DNA from: Protopterus annectens
Lineage: Eukaryota; Chordata; Ceratodontiformes; Protopteridae
Assembly: GCF_019279795.1 (NCBI RefSeq)
Contig: NC_056747.1
Span: 1,002,155,906 to 1,002,219,905, forward strand
Direction: 5' to 3'
Length of the DNA stretch: 64,000 nucleotides
Numbering within the stretch: position 1 is the first letter of the stretch; every line of letters starts with the position of its first letter. Made by a program: the position numbers and the translations under genes. Positions 1 through 9,999 of this stretch are shown here, one piece after another. The notes beneath the pieces were generated by a model, which was not told where the DNA came from, did no database searches, and saw only the letters and a list, made by a program, of their open reading frames with translations.

Positions 1-479
1 AGATATTTCCCCATGTAATTCTGTAATTAGTACAACATGACAGAAACTTAAACTGAAATATTTTATGATAACATAATGGAGGGGATTGAACTCACAAGTA
101 TCCACATTATGTGGGAACACAGACTTAACATTCTGACCCACTTGTCCAAGTATATGACATAATGCACGCACAAACACGGTAATAACATCCAACAGTAAAG
201 TGCTATATTTGACATATTGCAATTATCACACAACTGGCAGAGGTATAAAAAAGGTAAACTGTTTGGGAATGAATCCTTACTACTGTTAATATTAAAATAT
301 GTTCAGTTTGAAGCAGTATACTCATCCAGATGCTATTTTAATCTTCTTCTCTGAAGCTATCTGTTCACTTCAGTTTCTTCAGTGGCGATAGAGAAAAAAA
401 GAGCACTGTGTGGTACTTTGTTAATGGCACACAGTGACAGATTATATGTGTAGTCAACATAACCTGTACTTACAGGTGA
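1..479. other. No recognisable feature
   Basis: AT-rich sequence with no long open frame and no motif I recognise. It lies upstream of a decayed gypsy element and could hold its unrecognisable gag or 5' part; that is inference only. Confidence 0.4.
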
Positions 480-689
480 CTGCTAACTTCATCCTCCTAT
501 CAGTATACGATTTCAGGATTGTGGCACCTTATGTCACTGCAGTGTTGATGGCAGTGTTTTCCCATGCATGGGATGCCAGTGACTCTGGTAACAAACTGGG
601 CTAAACTATTCCAGGCTTCAGTCTTATGCTGAGACCCTTTATAGTCCTGCTGCAGATCTGTGTTATGAAAGGTTATAAAACTGGATGGT

Positions 690-1110
690 GGAATCTGGGA
701 CCAACTCATTATGTATCTTCTATTTGCTGTAAAAGAAGTGCCCCAAGCCTTAACTGGATTTACATAATCTAAACTGCTGCATGGCAGACATTTCCCGAAG
801 CTTAACAGATTTAGAAAAAAGAAACCTGGGAGTATAAATACACCTCCTTAAAAAGTATGATAGAGCATTGTTCTCAGACTTGCTGGTGAGCAACTTAATT
901 TCGACAATTGTTTGAAGCTTGTTGCTTATAGAGGTGAAGAGATTCAAACCGAAGGCTCAATAGTACTTTTATGCTATTCAGTGGAGAACAGTTATAGCTT
1001 ACAATTTTATGCAGTCAAAAGACCTGTGCAGCCATTAATAGTTCTCTGTGACAGTTTGAGAATGAAACTGCTTTCTTTTACCAAATAAGTCCATCATGTA
1101 AGCACATGTC
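690..1110 (+). pseudogene. Gypsy aspartic protease remnant
   Basis: This stretch precedes the RT and reads as the C-terminal half of a retropepsin-type domain: a run resembling LVAYRGEEIQTEG near 910-950, then YSLQFYAVKRPVQPL near 990-1,035. Both resemble segments found just before RT in vertebrate gypsy pol. The active-site DSG triad is not seen intact, and stops interrupt the frame. The protease would have cut the gag-pol polyprotein. The assignment rests mostly on position and these two segments. Confidence 0.45.
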
Positions 1111-1129
1111 CTAGTTCCAGGTTCACTGA

Positions 1130-2500
1130 TGCTATTTTCTCAGAGTATGCTGATGTTTTTGAAGACAAGCTAGGCAAACTTCCAGTTGTGTCCTCCATGA
1201 AATTAGACCCAGAGGTCAGTCCAGTGGTCAGATCAGAGAGAAGAGTTCTGATAATTATGCAGGACAAAGTCAAAGTCCATTTAGATAAAATGGTGCAGTG
1301 AGGTGTGATTTGTCCATTCACAGAATCAACTGAATGGGTATCTTCCATGGTAGTTGCTCATAAGAAAAGATCAGATGAAATCAGAATATGTATTGACCCA
1401 AGAGACTAAAACAAAACATTAAAGAGACCCCACCATCCTATGCGCACATTCGAGGAAGTTGCTACCCTCATGCAAAATGCCACTGTTTATTCTGTCTTAG
1501 ATGCAAAGAGTTCATTTTTGCAAGTAATGCTTGATCACAAATCTTCACTATTGACTACATTCAGTATGCCATTTGGTAGATACAGATTTCACAGAATGCT
1601 TTTTGGGACAAATTCTGCCACTGAAGTCTTTCAGCATGCATTGGAGCAAATTGTTTCAGGTTATCCAGGTGCTATAACAGTGGATGATTTACTAGTTGGA
1701 GACAATGGTGAAGCAGAGCATGACAGAAACCTCAGGAAAGTTCTTGACAGAGCATGTGAAGTGAATTTAAAGCTCAATCCCTTGAAATGTAAATTCAGGC
1801 TACCAGAAGTTATTTGTCTAGGTCATTTATTTACCAGTACAGGCTTACGACCAGACCCTTCCAAGCAAACAGCCATTCTTCATATGCCAGCTCCAGACAA
1901 TGTCCAAGCCTCACAGTTTTCTTGGCATGGTTAACTATTTGGGCAAGTTTATGCCAGACTTCAATGAATTAGCCGTGCCTTTATGAGAGATGACAGAAAA
2001 AAATGTTGCCTGGTCATGGTTGGCACAACACCAGAGAGCATTTGATGATCTTAAACAGAAAATTACCAGTCCATCTACATTAAGCTACTATGATAGCCAC
2101 AAACCAGTAATTATTTCCTGTTGATGCTTCAAAGATCGGTCTTGGTGCAGTTATTCTTCAAGAGGGTAGACCAGTACCCTATGCATCTAGAACTCTTACC
2201 CAAAATGAGATGCAGTATGCTCAAATTGAGAATGAACATTTGGCAATTGTGTTTGCGTGTTCGAAGTTCCGTGATTATATTTATGTCCAAGCTATCCAGA
2301 TTGAGACTGATCATCAACCCCTAGTCACTATTCTACAGAAGCCTATGCATACAGCTCCAGTGAGACTACAAAGAATGATGCTCAGATTACAAAAGTACAA
2401 CTTCAAAATGGTCTATACAAAAGGCAAACTTCTTTATCTGGCTGATACCTTATCCAGATTGCCCAGGAATACCACAGAAAAGCTTGATGCAGAGAATTTT
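1130..2500 (+). pseudogene. Gypsy reverse transcriptase and RNase H (broken)
   Basis: The RT reads from YADVFEDKLGKLP-like residues at about 1,147, through a region corresponding to EWVSSMVVAHKK and RICIDPRD (about 1,330-1,405), to the longest open piece at 1,440-1,934. That piece holds motif A (VLDAKSSF, near 1,495), a motif B region (FGRYRFHRMLFGTNSA) and motif C as VDDLLV near 1,682. The connection and RNase H domains follow in other frames: a TDHQPL core near 2,310 and LADTLSRLP near 2,440. Stops at about 1,300, 1,407, 1,935 and 1,985 and at least two frame changes break it. Known role: copying element RNA into DNA and degrading the RNA strand. Not functional here. Confidence 0.85.
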
Positions 2501-3737
2501 GACTTTGATGTCATGGAAGTGCAAATTTTTTCTACCACAAGACTAGATGAGCTAAGAGATCATACAAAGACTGATCCAATTTTGCAAAAGCGCAACCACT
2601 TCATCAATGTTGGATGGCCGTCAAAGCAATCTTGTGTACCAACAGAAGTGCAACCTTATTTTCCTTATAGAGATGAGATGTTGATGGAAAATGGTATCAT
2701 TTTCAAAGGTCCTAAAGTTGTCATTCTTACTTCCTTACAACATGAGTACATTCAGATTTTGCATCGTGGCCACCCAGGTTCTGAAGCTACCAAAAGAAGG
2801 GTGAGAGGACTAGTATTTTGGCCTTCTCTGTCAAAAGACATTGATAAAGTACTTTCATCTTGTTCAGTATACAATAGTACTAAACTGCATTTTGAAAAAG
2901 AGCCACTTCAGCTAAGCCAGATTCCTAAATCGATTTGCTACCTAACCTAACGTCCAGTACTGTCACTACCAAGTTGAAACGTCATTTCTCAGTCCATGGT
3001 AGTACACACAAAGTTATTTCTGGCAATGGTGCCTAGTTTACCAGTCAGCTATTTCAGAAATTTGCAAAAGAGTGGGACTTTATCCATATTACTAGCAGTC
3101 CTGAATACCCACAGTCAAACAGCCTAGATGAGCATGCAGTACAAAGTGCAAAGCAATTACTGGAGAGGTTAAAGTGTGACAATACCAAAGTTTTCTTGAA
3201 TTTACTTAATCTCAGAAATAAACCCCATGACAATTTACTTGGCTCACCTGCTCAGAGTCTTCTGTCTAGGCAAACCAGAACAACCTTGCCTATCAGTTCT
3301 AGTTTGTTGGTGCCCAATACTAAAACCACCAGAGCAATCAAAGCCCAACTATTTAAAAAGCATTCCTTTCAGAAATTCAGCTATGATAAAATGTGCAGAT
3401 TTCTTTGTCCATTGAAAGAAGGAGTGATAGTGAGGATGATCGAATTAGTCAAGTGAAAGGTATACATGCTCAGCTGAGATCCTACTTAGTGGAATCTGAG
3501 GGTATAGAATACAGAAGGAATCACAGGCATCTTCTTCCAGTGTCAGAATTGATATTGCAGCATTGTACCTGTGATACAGACTCTACATCTCAAGAGAATC
3601 CAGACAATGTTCCTGTTGAAGGACATGTCTCAGTACCTATTCCCATTCCTGATGATGTCCCAGATGTTCCTGAAGCTGAATATTCATTAAAGACGGTCCC
3701 TGTTGTTAAACCCAGTCTTAGTTTTTATGTCACATGA
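2500..3737 (+). pseudogene. Gypsy integrase remnant
   Basis: The same frame that carries the end of RNase H continues into an H2C2 zinc-binding domain. HRGHPGS and an HxxxH-like spacing are seen near 2,762, and SSCSVYN near 2,860; the second cysteine of the CxxC pair has become asparagine. The catalytic core is partly deleted after 2,950. The stretch near 3,100 (YPQSNSLDEHAVQSAK) is the segment around the third acidic residue of the DDE core, with the usual catalytic-region residues altered. A C-terminal tail runs on to a stop near 3,737. The integrase would insert the cDNA into the genome; several stops and the lost zinc ligand make this copy inactive. Confidence 0.8.
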
Positions 3738-3816
3738 TCAGGTCATATTTCTATACCTAGTGTAAAATACACAGCAACCTGGACATGATTGTTTTATTTG
3801 CATTTAGTTCTGCATG

Positions 3817-4030
3817 CTGCGGTAGCTTTGTCACTTCACAGTAAGACGTTCTCCTGTTCAATTCTCAGCTAAAGCGTCTTCTGTGTGGAGACATGCGTGA
3901 ATGGGCGTACCTTCGTTGAAGGTTGTGCGTCAGGCCTGGCAAGTCGGTACATAAAAATCTACTGCAATCATTAGCGGACCGGAGTTCCACTGTGGCGACC
4001 CCTAACCAGGAAAATCAGAAAGATACAACA
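3817..4030 (+). mobile_element. tRNA-headed SINE with RTE-type tail
   Basis: Flanked by a perfect 11-bp direct repeat, AGTTCTGCATG, at 3,806-3,816 and 4,031-4,041, so the insertion is precisely bounded. The head resembles the GGTAGC...TTCAATTCTCAGC stretch of the other SINEs here (degenerate A and B boxes). The tail, TGGCGACCCCTAA followed by AAAATCAGAAAG, matches the 3' end of the RTE-like LINEs in this window. Relative to the 13.3 kb SINE, the middle part of the head is deleted. It inserted into the 3' untranslated part of the gypsy element. Confidence 0.85.
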
Positions 4031-4148
4031 AGTTCTGCATGATTGCATGTCAGAGAATTAGTTCTGTATAACTGCATGTCAAAGGAGCATTTCTGTACAA
4101 TTGTATGTCAATGAATGTTGTAATTTTCCAGTGTATGACATATTTCTC

Positions 4149-4160
4149 AAAGAGGGAGGA
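4149..4160 (+). other. Polypurine tract of the gypsy element
   Basis: AAAGAGGGAGGA directly precedes a TGT that starts the LTR. This is the standard plus-strand primer position for LTR retrotransposons. Confidence 0.65.
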
Positions 4161-4405
4161 TGTAGAACAGAGCACATGTTGTAACTTTAAGAAGCATTTC
4201 AAAGTGCGGGCACATGCATATAAATAGAGTGCACATGCAGCAGCAGTGCCATTTTGAGAAAACAGCCACAGTGCTAACATGTATGAGTGCAGTAGTCAGT
4301 CTGTTTCCAAGTTTATTTAAGTTACTAAGCCTCAATCCTGATGTGTTTGTATATAATAAAGCTGATTGAACTGAATCCACAACTGTTCCTCTGTTTTATC
4401 CTGAA
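4161..4405 (+). repeat. Gypsy 3' LTR (end uncertain)
   Basis: Starts TGTAGAACAG after the polypurine tract. It contains a TATA box (TATAAATAG, 4,219-4,227) and a polyadenylation signal (AATAAA, 4,355-4,360) about 135 bp further on, the usual U3-R layout. The 3' edge is not sharp; CR1 sequence starts by about 4,408. No second LTR was found for comparison. Confidence 0.65.
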
Positions 4406-4407
4406 TG

Positions 4408-4710
4408 GATGAGCAACAGGAGGGACAAGTATTTGTCTCAGAGACTATTTTCTTTCTGGAACAGGCTTCACATCCAAGTGAAGCAGAGTTCCTCCTTAAC
4501 CCAGTCCCAGTGTAGTGGATGGGAAATCAGAAATGTATCCTGGTCTGGCACCTATGTCTTTAGTAGACAGAGGCAGTCTATAAACACTTGGCATGCCATG
4601 CCCAAGCCTACAATAATCTTAGGGTATTAAACTTGTTAGATATATTTGGGAAGCATGGTTAGGCTTAAAAATGCCCCCTGGGATCATTAGCATAGTAATT
4701 ACCTATTACC
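4408..4710 (+). pseudogene. CR1-like LINE, 3' end of ORF2 plus tail
   Basis: The frame from 4,409 reads RRDKYLSQRLFSFWN and VKQSSSLT, matching the last ~60 residues of the CR1 ORF2 seen at 44.7 kb (RDRFITQRLPSLWN, VRQSPSLT). Beyond the stop, the CR1 3' untranslated region is recognisable: GACAGAGGCA near 4,567 and GGTTAGGCTTAAAAATGCCC near 4,658. It is the only CR1 copy here on the plus strand and is clearly older than the others. Confidence 0.75.
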
Positions 4711-4779
4711 ATATGTGGAAAAGACCTTTTGAATTACAGAGTGAGACAAGCTGGAAAAGGAAAACTAGAACAGTTATTC

Positions 4780-5870
4780 CACATAAATACTCTGAAACCT
4801 TAGAGATAAAGTAAAGTTTCTGTAGTAAATGTGTTTTCAGAAGTTAAGATTCCCACAACACACTCTGAACTCAAAATAGTAGAGTCCTTATTTGTGTCTC
4901 AGAACCATGGAGTAAATAAATTTGCACTCAGCAATAATGAAACATTCTCAGAGTTTCCTAGTAGAACCAGTTTAATCCAATACAACATGAAAACTATGCC
5001 TGTTAAGGAATTAAATATAAAACTGCACTGAATACCAGAATCCCAATGCTAAGCAATTAATGAAGACATACAGAAAATGCTTTAACTTGCGGATGTAGAA
5101 GAATCTCAAAGTGAATGGAACAGTCCCATTGTACTAGTCCCCAAACATGATGTGCCTATAAGGTTTTGAAATAACTTCAGGAAACTAAATAACATATCTA
5201 AACTTGATACATACCTCCTACCCCAAGTGGATGAATTGATTGATAATTTGAGCAAGGTAAGGTTTTACCCACTTTGGACCTAACCAAAGGTTATTGGACA
5301 TTCCATTTGCCTCATATGCCATGGAAAAAATGGCATTTTCAACGTCAGATAGACTACCCCGTTACAAATTCATGACATTTGGTCTCCGTAGAGAGTTAGC
5401 AACATTTCAGAGCTTGAGGAATGAGAAATCTTTAGATGCTATTCCAGATGCCTACCTGGGTAATGTACTTGGATTTTCTGAAGATTCACACAGACAGCTA
5501 CCGAAGGTTCAAGAAATCCACATTTCCTTGCATTAAGCTGGATTAACTATTATCCCAGCTAACTGCAAGTTAAGCATAACAGAAGCTTTCTATTTAGGCT
5601 AGTAATAGCCCAAGGAATACTAAACGCACAGGTTGAAAAGAGTGAAGCAGTACACAACTGGTTCACTATAAACAGTGAGAAAAGGGTTATGGCTTTTGAA
5701 GGCCTGAGTAGTTATTACCATAAATGTGTTTCAAACTTTGTTACTATTACTTCCCCCACCTGACATAACAGTTCAAGCAGAATAAGCATTTAAATAATGG
5801 AAAAATATGCCATGTTCAGAACCAGTACTAATATCTTTAGATTTTTCAAAGCAATTCTTCTTTTAATCCC
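4780..5870 (+). pseudogene. Second gypsy-type RT fragment, highly decayed
   Basis: Broken frames read as gypsy RT in order: ESQSEWNSPIVLVPK (near 5,101), FRKLNNISKLDTYLLPQVDELID (5,176-5,250), MTFGLRRELATFQ (near 5,370), and a post-RT piece KRVMAFEGLSSYYHK (near 5,682) typical of the connection region. The catalytic YxDD box is not intact. It is a different lineage from the 1-4 kb element, since motifs and spacing differ. No LTR, gag or integrase was found with it. Confidence 0.7.
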
Positions 5871-6479
5871 CCAGATCAGCATCAGCTCCCACAAACATTT
5901 TTCAACAGGTCTACCAATCTTATTGTCCTCCCCAAGCTCAACTCAATCCATGTCCAGAGCTGATTAAGGACCCTGGTGCAGTGAGTAAACCCTAAGCAAC
6001 ACCACCCTGTGACAGCCTTGCAAGTTGCGCAATTATGGCCTTCAGAAGGTGCATACTTGCTTCCACTCTTGCTTAACCTTCCAGTCAAGTAGTCTGTTGC
6101 TTGCAACACAGAACTCAACAGGCTGTTAATGCTGTACTACAGTAAATCTAGGCTGTCCCTTTCCTTTCAGCATGAGTGAGCCAATATCGAAAACACACTC
6201 CTATTCTCCTTCATTTTCCTTTCCAGTGCCTGTGAAGCCAATCAGACACAGGCTGTCTGGAAGTGCATTAAGACTTTTTTACTCATCATAGTACCCATAC
6301 ATACATACATATAATTGAAATAGGCATAGTGCTGCCTTGTCTTAGGTTATAGCTGAGGGTGTGCTCCCCATATGTTACATAAATAGAAAAGTTAGCAATG
6401 GTAAAATACATTATCCAGCTACTGAGAGAGAATGTCTTATTCCAATTGTTGCTTCTAGAATATTTTTAGTATCCAATCT
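5871..6479. other. No recognisable gene; probable 3' flank of the DIRS element
   Basis: No coding motif seen. A short (CATA)n run lies at about 6,296-6,312. The right part may belong to the 3' end of the adjacent minus-strand DIRS element. Confidence 0.4.
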
Positions 6480-6865
6480 TATCTAAAAGTTCACAGATGA
6501 AGCCAAGGTCCTGGTAGACTGAGTCTTGACCCTGCTTGGAATTGTTTTGTTGTGGTGGGTATACCATAAAGTAATAGCACGAGACAACCATTTTGCAATA
6601 GTCTGTTTTGAGACAGGTTTGTCTTTTTTTCTTACCTTCTCAGGAAATGAACAACCAAAAGATTTTGCTCTATCAAAATAGTACCTACATTGTTTATGCA
6701 CATCTAAGGTATGGGGTATCCTTTCACCCTCATTTTAGGTTCCATAAAGAAGGCAAGGACATGGATAGCTTGACTTAAGGCACACATAAATGCCACTTTA
6801 AGCATAAATGAAGGATTAATTATTAAAGTAACCCTATCTTTCTGGAAAATGAGTTAAGGTTGACC
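6480..6865 (-). pseudogene. DIRS tyrosine recombinase (C-terminal part)
   Basis: The minus strand reads KVAFMCALSQAIHVLA near 6,800, corresponding to the region of the first catalytic Arg. Then KPVSKQTIAKWLSRAITLWY (about 6,560-6,620) and RVKTQSTRTLASS (about 6,490-6,530) follow, typical of DIRS recombinases. The HxxR box that normally reads HSTR is QSTR here, so the catalytic His is lost. The tyrosine beyond it was not found. The enzyme would insert the circular cDNA by strand exchange. Frameshifts separate the pieces. Confidence 0.75.
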
Positions 6866-6965
6866 AACCACGAGAACTTACAACTCAGATACTCTTCTTT
6901 TTGCTGGCACCAACTAGAAATTATTTTCCATTTACTAATGTATGATTTCTTAGTAGCAGGCTTTC

Positions 6966-7310
6966 CTTCTTTTTCTTCTTCTTTCGGTTGTTCCTGTTAG
7001 GGTTCACCCCAGCAAATCATCTATTTCCATTTATTCATGTCATCTGCATCTTGGTCTGTCACAACAACCACCTGCATGTTCTCTCTCACCACATCCATAA
7101 AACTTATCTTAGGCCTTCCTCTTTTCCTCTTACCTGGCAGCTCCATCCTTAACATCATTTTCCCAAAATACCCAGCATCCCTCTTCAACACATCTCCAAA
7201 CCAATGCAGTCTTGCCTCTCTGGCTTTGTCTCCAAACTGTCCAACCTGAGCTGACTCTCTAATATACTGATTCGTAATCGTGCCCATCCTCAACACACCC
7301 AATGCAAGTT
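6966..7310 (-). mobile_element. RTE-like LINE, 3' end only
   Basis: The minus strand reads RIRxxYIRESAQVGQFGDKAREARLHWFG... then KRKRGRPKISFMDVVRENMQVV, the C-terminus of the same LINE family as 37.2-39.2 kb. The 3' tail includes a GAAAGAAGAAG end. A 10-bp direct repeat, GCAGGCTTTC, at 6,956-6,965 and 7,311-7,320 bounds the insertion in the DIRS element. It is strongly 5'-truncated (about 345 bp), which is normal for LINEs. Confidence 0.85.
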
Positions 7311-7329
7311 GCAGGCTTTCTTACCTCCA

Positions 7330-7760
7330 TTAAATACCTGCTGCACTTCCTGATAAAAGCAGTTATTAAAAGGTATTAAAATGTCATCATCCAGATAATC
7401 AGCTGAAGTTCTTTATGGCTGGGATGCATCGAACACCCCTGGTCTCTCATGAGTAAATGTAGTGTGTGAGGAAGATTATGGTAATTACCCCTGGCAATGA
7501 CCAAAAGAAGGGAAAACCACTGTTGCTGGGTCAGAAGGGAATCACCACAAATATCTTTGGGAAGTCTTTTTGAATCTACAGATTGACCTTGGATATTATT
7601 GCAAAGAGTGCACAAGCACACAGGAAATTTCTGACCAAGAAAAAGAAAATGTAATCTATTTGAAAACATACCTGAAATAAAGAGGTTGAAGGAGGGAGCA
7701 ACTACTGCACCAGTGTTCATCCATGAAGTCACTGAGCAAACTTTTACCAAATGGTTGTTG
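7330..7760 (-). pseudogene. DIRS region between RNase H and recombinase
   Basis: One open frame of 124 codons (7,376-7,750) resembles the conserved linker of DIRS pol: a PSFNLFISGMFSN segment (VDLFA-like in relatives) and QQQWFSLLLVIARGNYHNLP (WP..PWFPLL-like in relatives). The equivalent stretch of DIRS copy 1 lies at 43.96-44.43 kb. Its biochemical role is not settled. The copy is broken. Confidence 0.6.
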
Positions 7761-7899
7761 TAAGTGGAGGCAAATAGATCTATTTAAGGTGTTTCTCACA
7801 GATGGATCAATTATTGGAAGACCTCCTGATCCAGTTTCTAGTCACACTGGTCTGTGTTGGTCCTTATCTACCACACGATTATACTCTGACAGTATGTAA

Positions 7900-8110
7900 G
7901 ATGTCTGGAGAGTAAAGCTATATAATCCAGGCTACCATGGCTAGTCTGCAGAAAGGGTGAGATCTCATTCCCCCTTGATTATTTATGTACTGCATTACTG
8001 TGTTGTTTTCAGTAAATACTTGAAGATGTCCCAGAGACCTCAGATTGTTGAGAGAATTGAGATCATTTATAACAGTTAACATCTCCTTTTATGTTTATGT
8101 GTTTTGGTCT
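7900..8110 (-). pseudogene. DIRS RNase H remnant
   Basis: The minus strand reads LQVFTENNTVMQYINNQGGMRSHP, then LCRLAMVAW. This is the DIRS RNase H core around the DN-T-YIN-QGG-RS motif; the usual Asp of the D-N pair is Glu here. It follows the RT in the expected order. Stops flank the segment. Confidence 0.65.
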
Positions 8111-8399
8111 GTTTCTTCTTTTTTTGTTTTTGTTCCAAAGACAGTGTCCTTTTATCCCCATATATGCTGCTGTCCAAGCACCTGTGGTGACTGTCTGTAC
8201 TGGAGCAGGAATGGAGAACGGGGGACCTGGATTCTGGTGTGGTGAGTAAGGAGAAATTCAATGAAAGGGGATTAAAGTCTCCCACTGTCTCTTTTCACAA
8301 ATCCCAAAACTGGAATTTGAAATGTCTGAGGATGTTGATTCTAGAACCAAACAGATTTCAGGTACCATTGGATTTTCACATGTGGGGTCTTTAAGAAGT

Positions 8400-8840
8400 A
8401 TGTATCATGGGTATCATAGATGCTAAGAGATCCAGAATCCTGAGGAATTCCCTTGTTGAGACAGAAGTCTGAGAAAAAAAATTCTGAAAAAATATAAATA
8501 CAAATTGTTTTTTCTCTGTGCAAGAAAAGCTCTGTGTACTGAGGTATCCAGAAGACACCCCAGGAAAAGAATCCTGTGAGAAGGAGTCAGAGAAGACTTC
8601 TATAATTTTTCTTGGAATCCCAGCCTGTGCAGGAGATCCCTTGTCCAACTGAGAGATTCCTGACATAGAAAAAAGAATCTGCAAAGATCTGCTAGTCATC
8701 TAAATATGAAAAATGTGAATACCTTGCAGTTTGCAGTAAGCTATCAGGAGTCAGACATGTTGCAAACACTCTTGAAGACGTAGATAAACCAAACTGTAAT
8801 GCAGAGAATCAATAATATGATTCAGACAGAGAAAACCTTA
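8400..8840 (-). pseudogene. DIRS reverse transcriptase, motifs B to D
   Basis: In one minus-strand frame a motif B region (LQFGLSTSSRVFATCL, about 8,755-8,805) is followed by the catalytic YLDD box at 8,695-8,706 and at once by a TAG stop. Further on, SSLTPSHRILFLGCLLDTS (about 8,555-8,615) matches the segment after YLDD in DIRS RTs. Motif A is on the other side of the (TA)n-MITE block at 9.6 kb. Several frame changes are needed, so it is a pseudogene. Confidence 0.7.
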
Positions 8841-8857
8841 AGGAACTTCTTGAACAT

Positions 8858-8938
<81 letters not shown>
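8858..8938. repeat. (TA)n microsatellite
   Basis: Uninterrupted TA repeat of about 40 units, ending where the MITE starts. Confidence 0.95.
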
Positions 8939-8940
<2 letters not shown>

Positions 8941-9427
8941 TTTACTATCATAAATTCAAAAATCAGAAAAAAATGTGTCTGCATTTTCGAATTTATACAT
9001 CGGAAATGAACATTTCCGAATCAACCTAAAGTCGAAAACAGCTGTGCATTGTCGAAAATGTCGCTCACAACATTTACGGCAATACACAGCACTCCCACCC
9101 GTCCCGTAACTACCTACCTACCTAGCCTAAACTCACAGTTATGCAGGGGGCAAGCCCCCTGCACCCTGTGGGGGCTGCACCCCCCAACCCCCCCACCTTA
9201 ATATTCCAACTCCAAGATCGCACTACAGTGAGAAAAAGGGATGTATTTCCCTAACTGCACTGTACTGCGATCCCCTCACATGAGCGAACGTTAGAATTGC
9301 GAATGCACAGTCCATTCGCAATGGTAACGTTCGCTCACGTCACCTGCCGAAATATGAAGTATTCGAACATCTGTTGTTCGAATACTTCATAGCCGTGCAA
9401 GTGCACGTCGGCATTGTGATGGTAAAC
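8939..9427. mobile_element. Hairpin-rich MITE inserted in (TA)n
   Basis: Short terminal inverted repeats GTTTACTATCA (8,940-8,950) and TGATGGTAAAC (9,417-9,427), 10 of 11 matching, are flanked by TA on both sides. The interior is a chain of near-perfect hairpins: CGGAAATG/CATTTCCG (9,001-9,018), a 9-bp GC stem (9,143-9,162), TGAGCGAACGTTA/TAACGTTCGCTCA arms (9,281-9,336) and 16-bp arms ATGAAGTATTCGAACA/TGTTCGAATACTTCAT (9,354-9,390). No coding capacity. A TA duplication suggests Tc1/mariner or PIF/Harbinger-type cut-and-paste, but the superfamily cannot be fixed. Confidence 0.7.
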
Positions 9428-9441
9428 TATATATCTATATA

Positions 9442-9500
<59 letters not shown>

Positions 9501-9527
9501 GTATGTATGTATATATCTGTATATTTA

Positions 9528-9587
<60 letters not shown>

Positions 9588-9590
9588 ATA
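9428..9590. repeat. (TA)n microsatellite with TATG/TATC interruptions
   Basis: The right half of the TA array around the MITE, with some GTATG and CTATATAT variants. Confidence 0.95.
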
Positions 9591-9611
9591 GATAAGAATG
9601 TGAGTATACAC

Positions 9612-9941
9612 ATATTTTAAATCTAGGGTCACTAGAAAACTCAAACAGGGAATGAGTAGTAAAAAATTGTGAAGCGACAACATTTTGAACTTTGGAACAA
9701 TTATAAGCTTATTCAGAAGAGAAAGGTCCAGAACTGGTATCCAAGAATTGTTTTTCTTTGGCACTGGGAAAATCCTGGAATAAAACCCTTCTTCTAACTG
9801 AAGAGACAGCACCGCTTCTATCACCCCCTGAGCAAGAATATGCTGAATGGCAGGAGGGAAAAGGAGAGTCAGGTCTGGCAGGTGAGGACGAATCCCCGCG
9901 AGAGGGAGTGAGAGACTCCCACTGCCATTTATAACCTTCAT
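9612..9941 (-). pseudogene. DIRS reverse transcriptase, N-terminal part to motif A
   Basis: The minus-strand frame reads [41 protein letters not shown] and [14 protein letters not shown]. This is the fingers region and motif A of a DIRS RT (LDLKDAY in relatives; LDLKYVY here). The frame then runs straight into the TA array, so the break lies just after motif A. Confidence 0.8.
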
Positions 9942-9999
9942 GGATTACTGTTACAGCCTATCTGTCTGAAATTATCTGTTGCCAAAGAGGAAAATGGAG

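Larger units (their letters stand above)
480..4405 (+). mobile_element. Decayed Ty3/gypsy LTR retrotransposon, 3' LTR present, 5' LTR not seen
   Basis: Protease, reverse transcriptase, RNase H, integrase and then an LTR follow each other on the plus strand, which is the gypsy (Ty3) pol order. A degraded zinc-knuckle-like stretch near 560-620 may be the end of gag, but two of its cysteine positions read as stops. The frame is broken several times. A SINE sits between pol and the 3' LTR. No matching 5' LTR is visible, so it was lost or is too diverged, or it lies before the window. The LTR abuts a CR1 scrap at about 4,408, which may be the original target. Dead copy. Confidence 0.85.

Noticed and set aside
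7376-7400. A YLDDD-like reading that could be an RT active site
   Set aside because: The surrounding frame matches the DIRS linker after RNase H. The true YLDD box with its neighbouring motifs is at 8,695-8,706.
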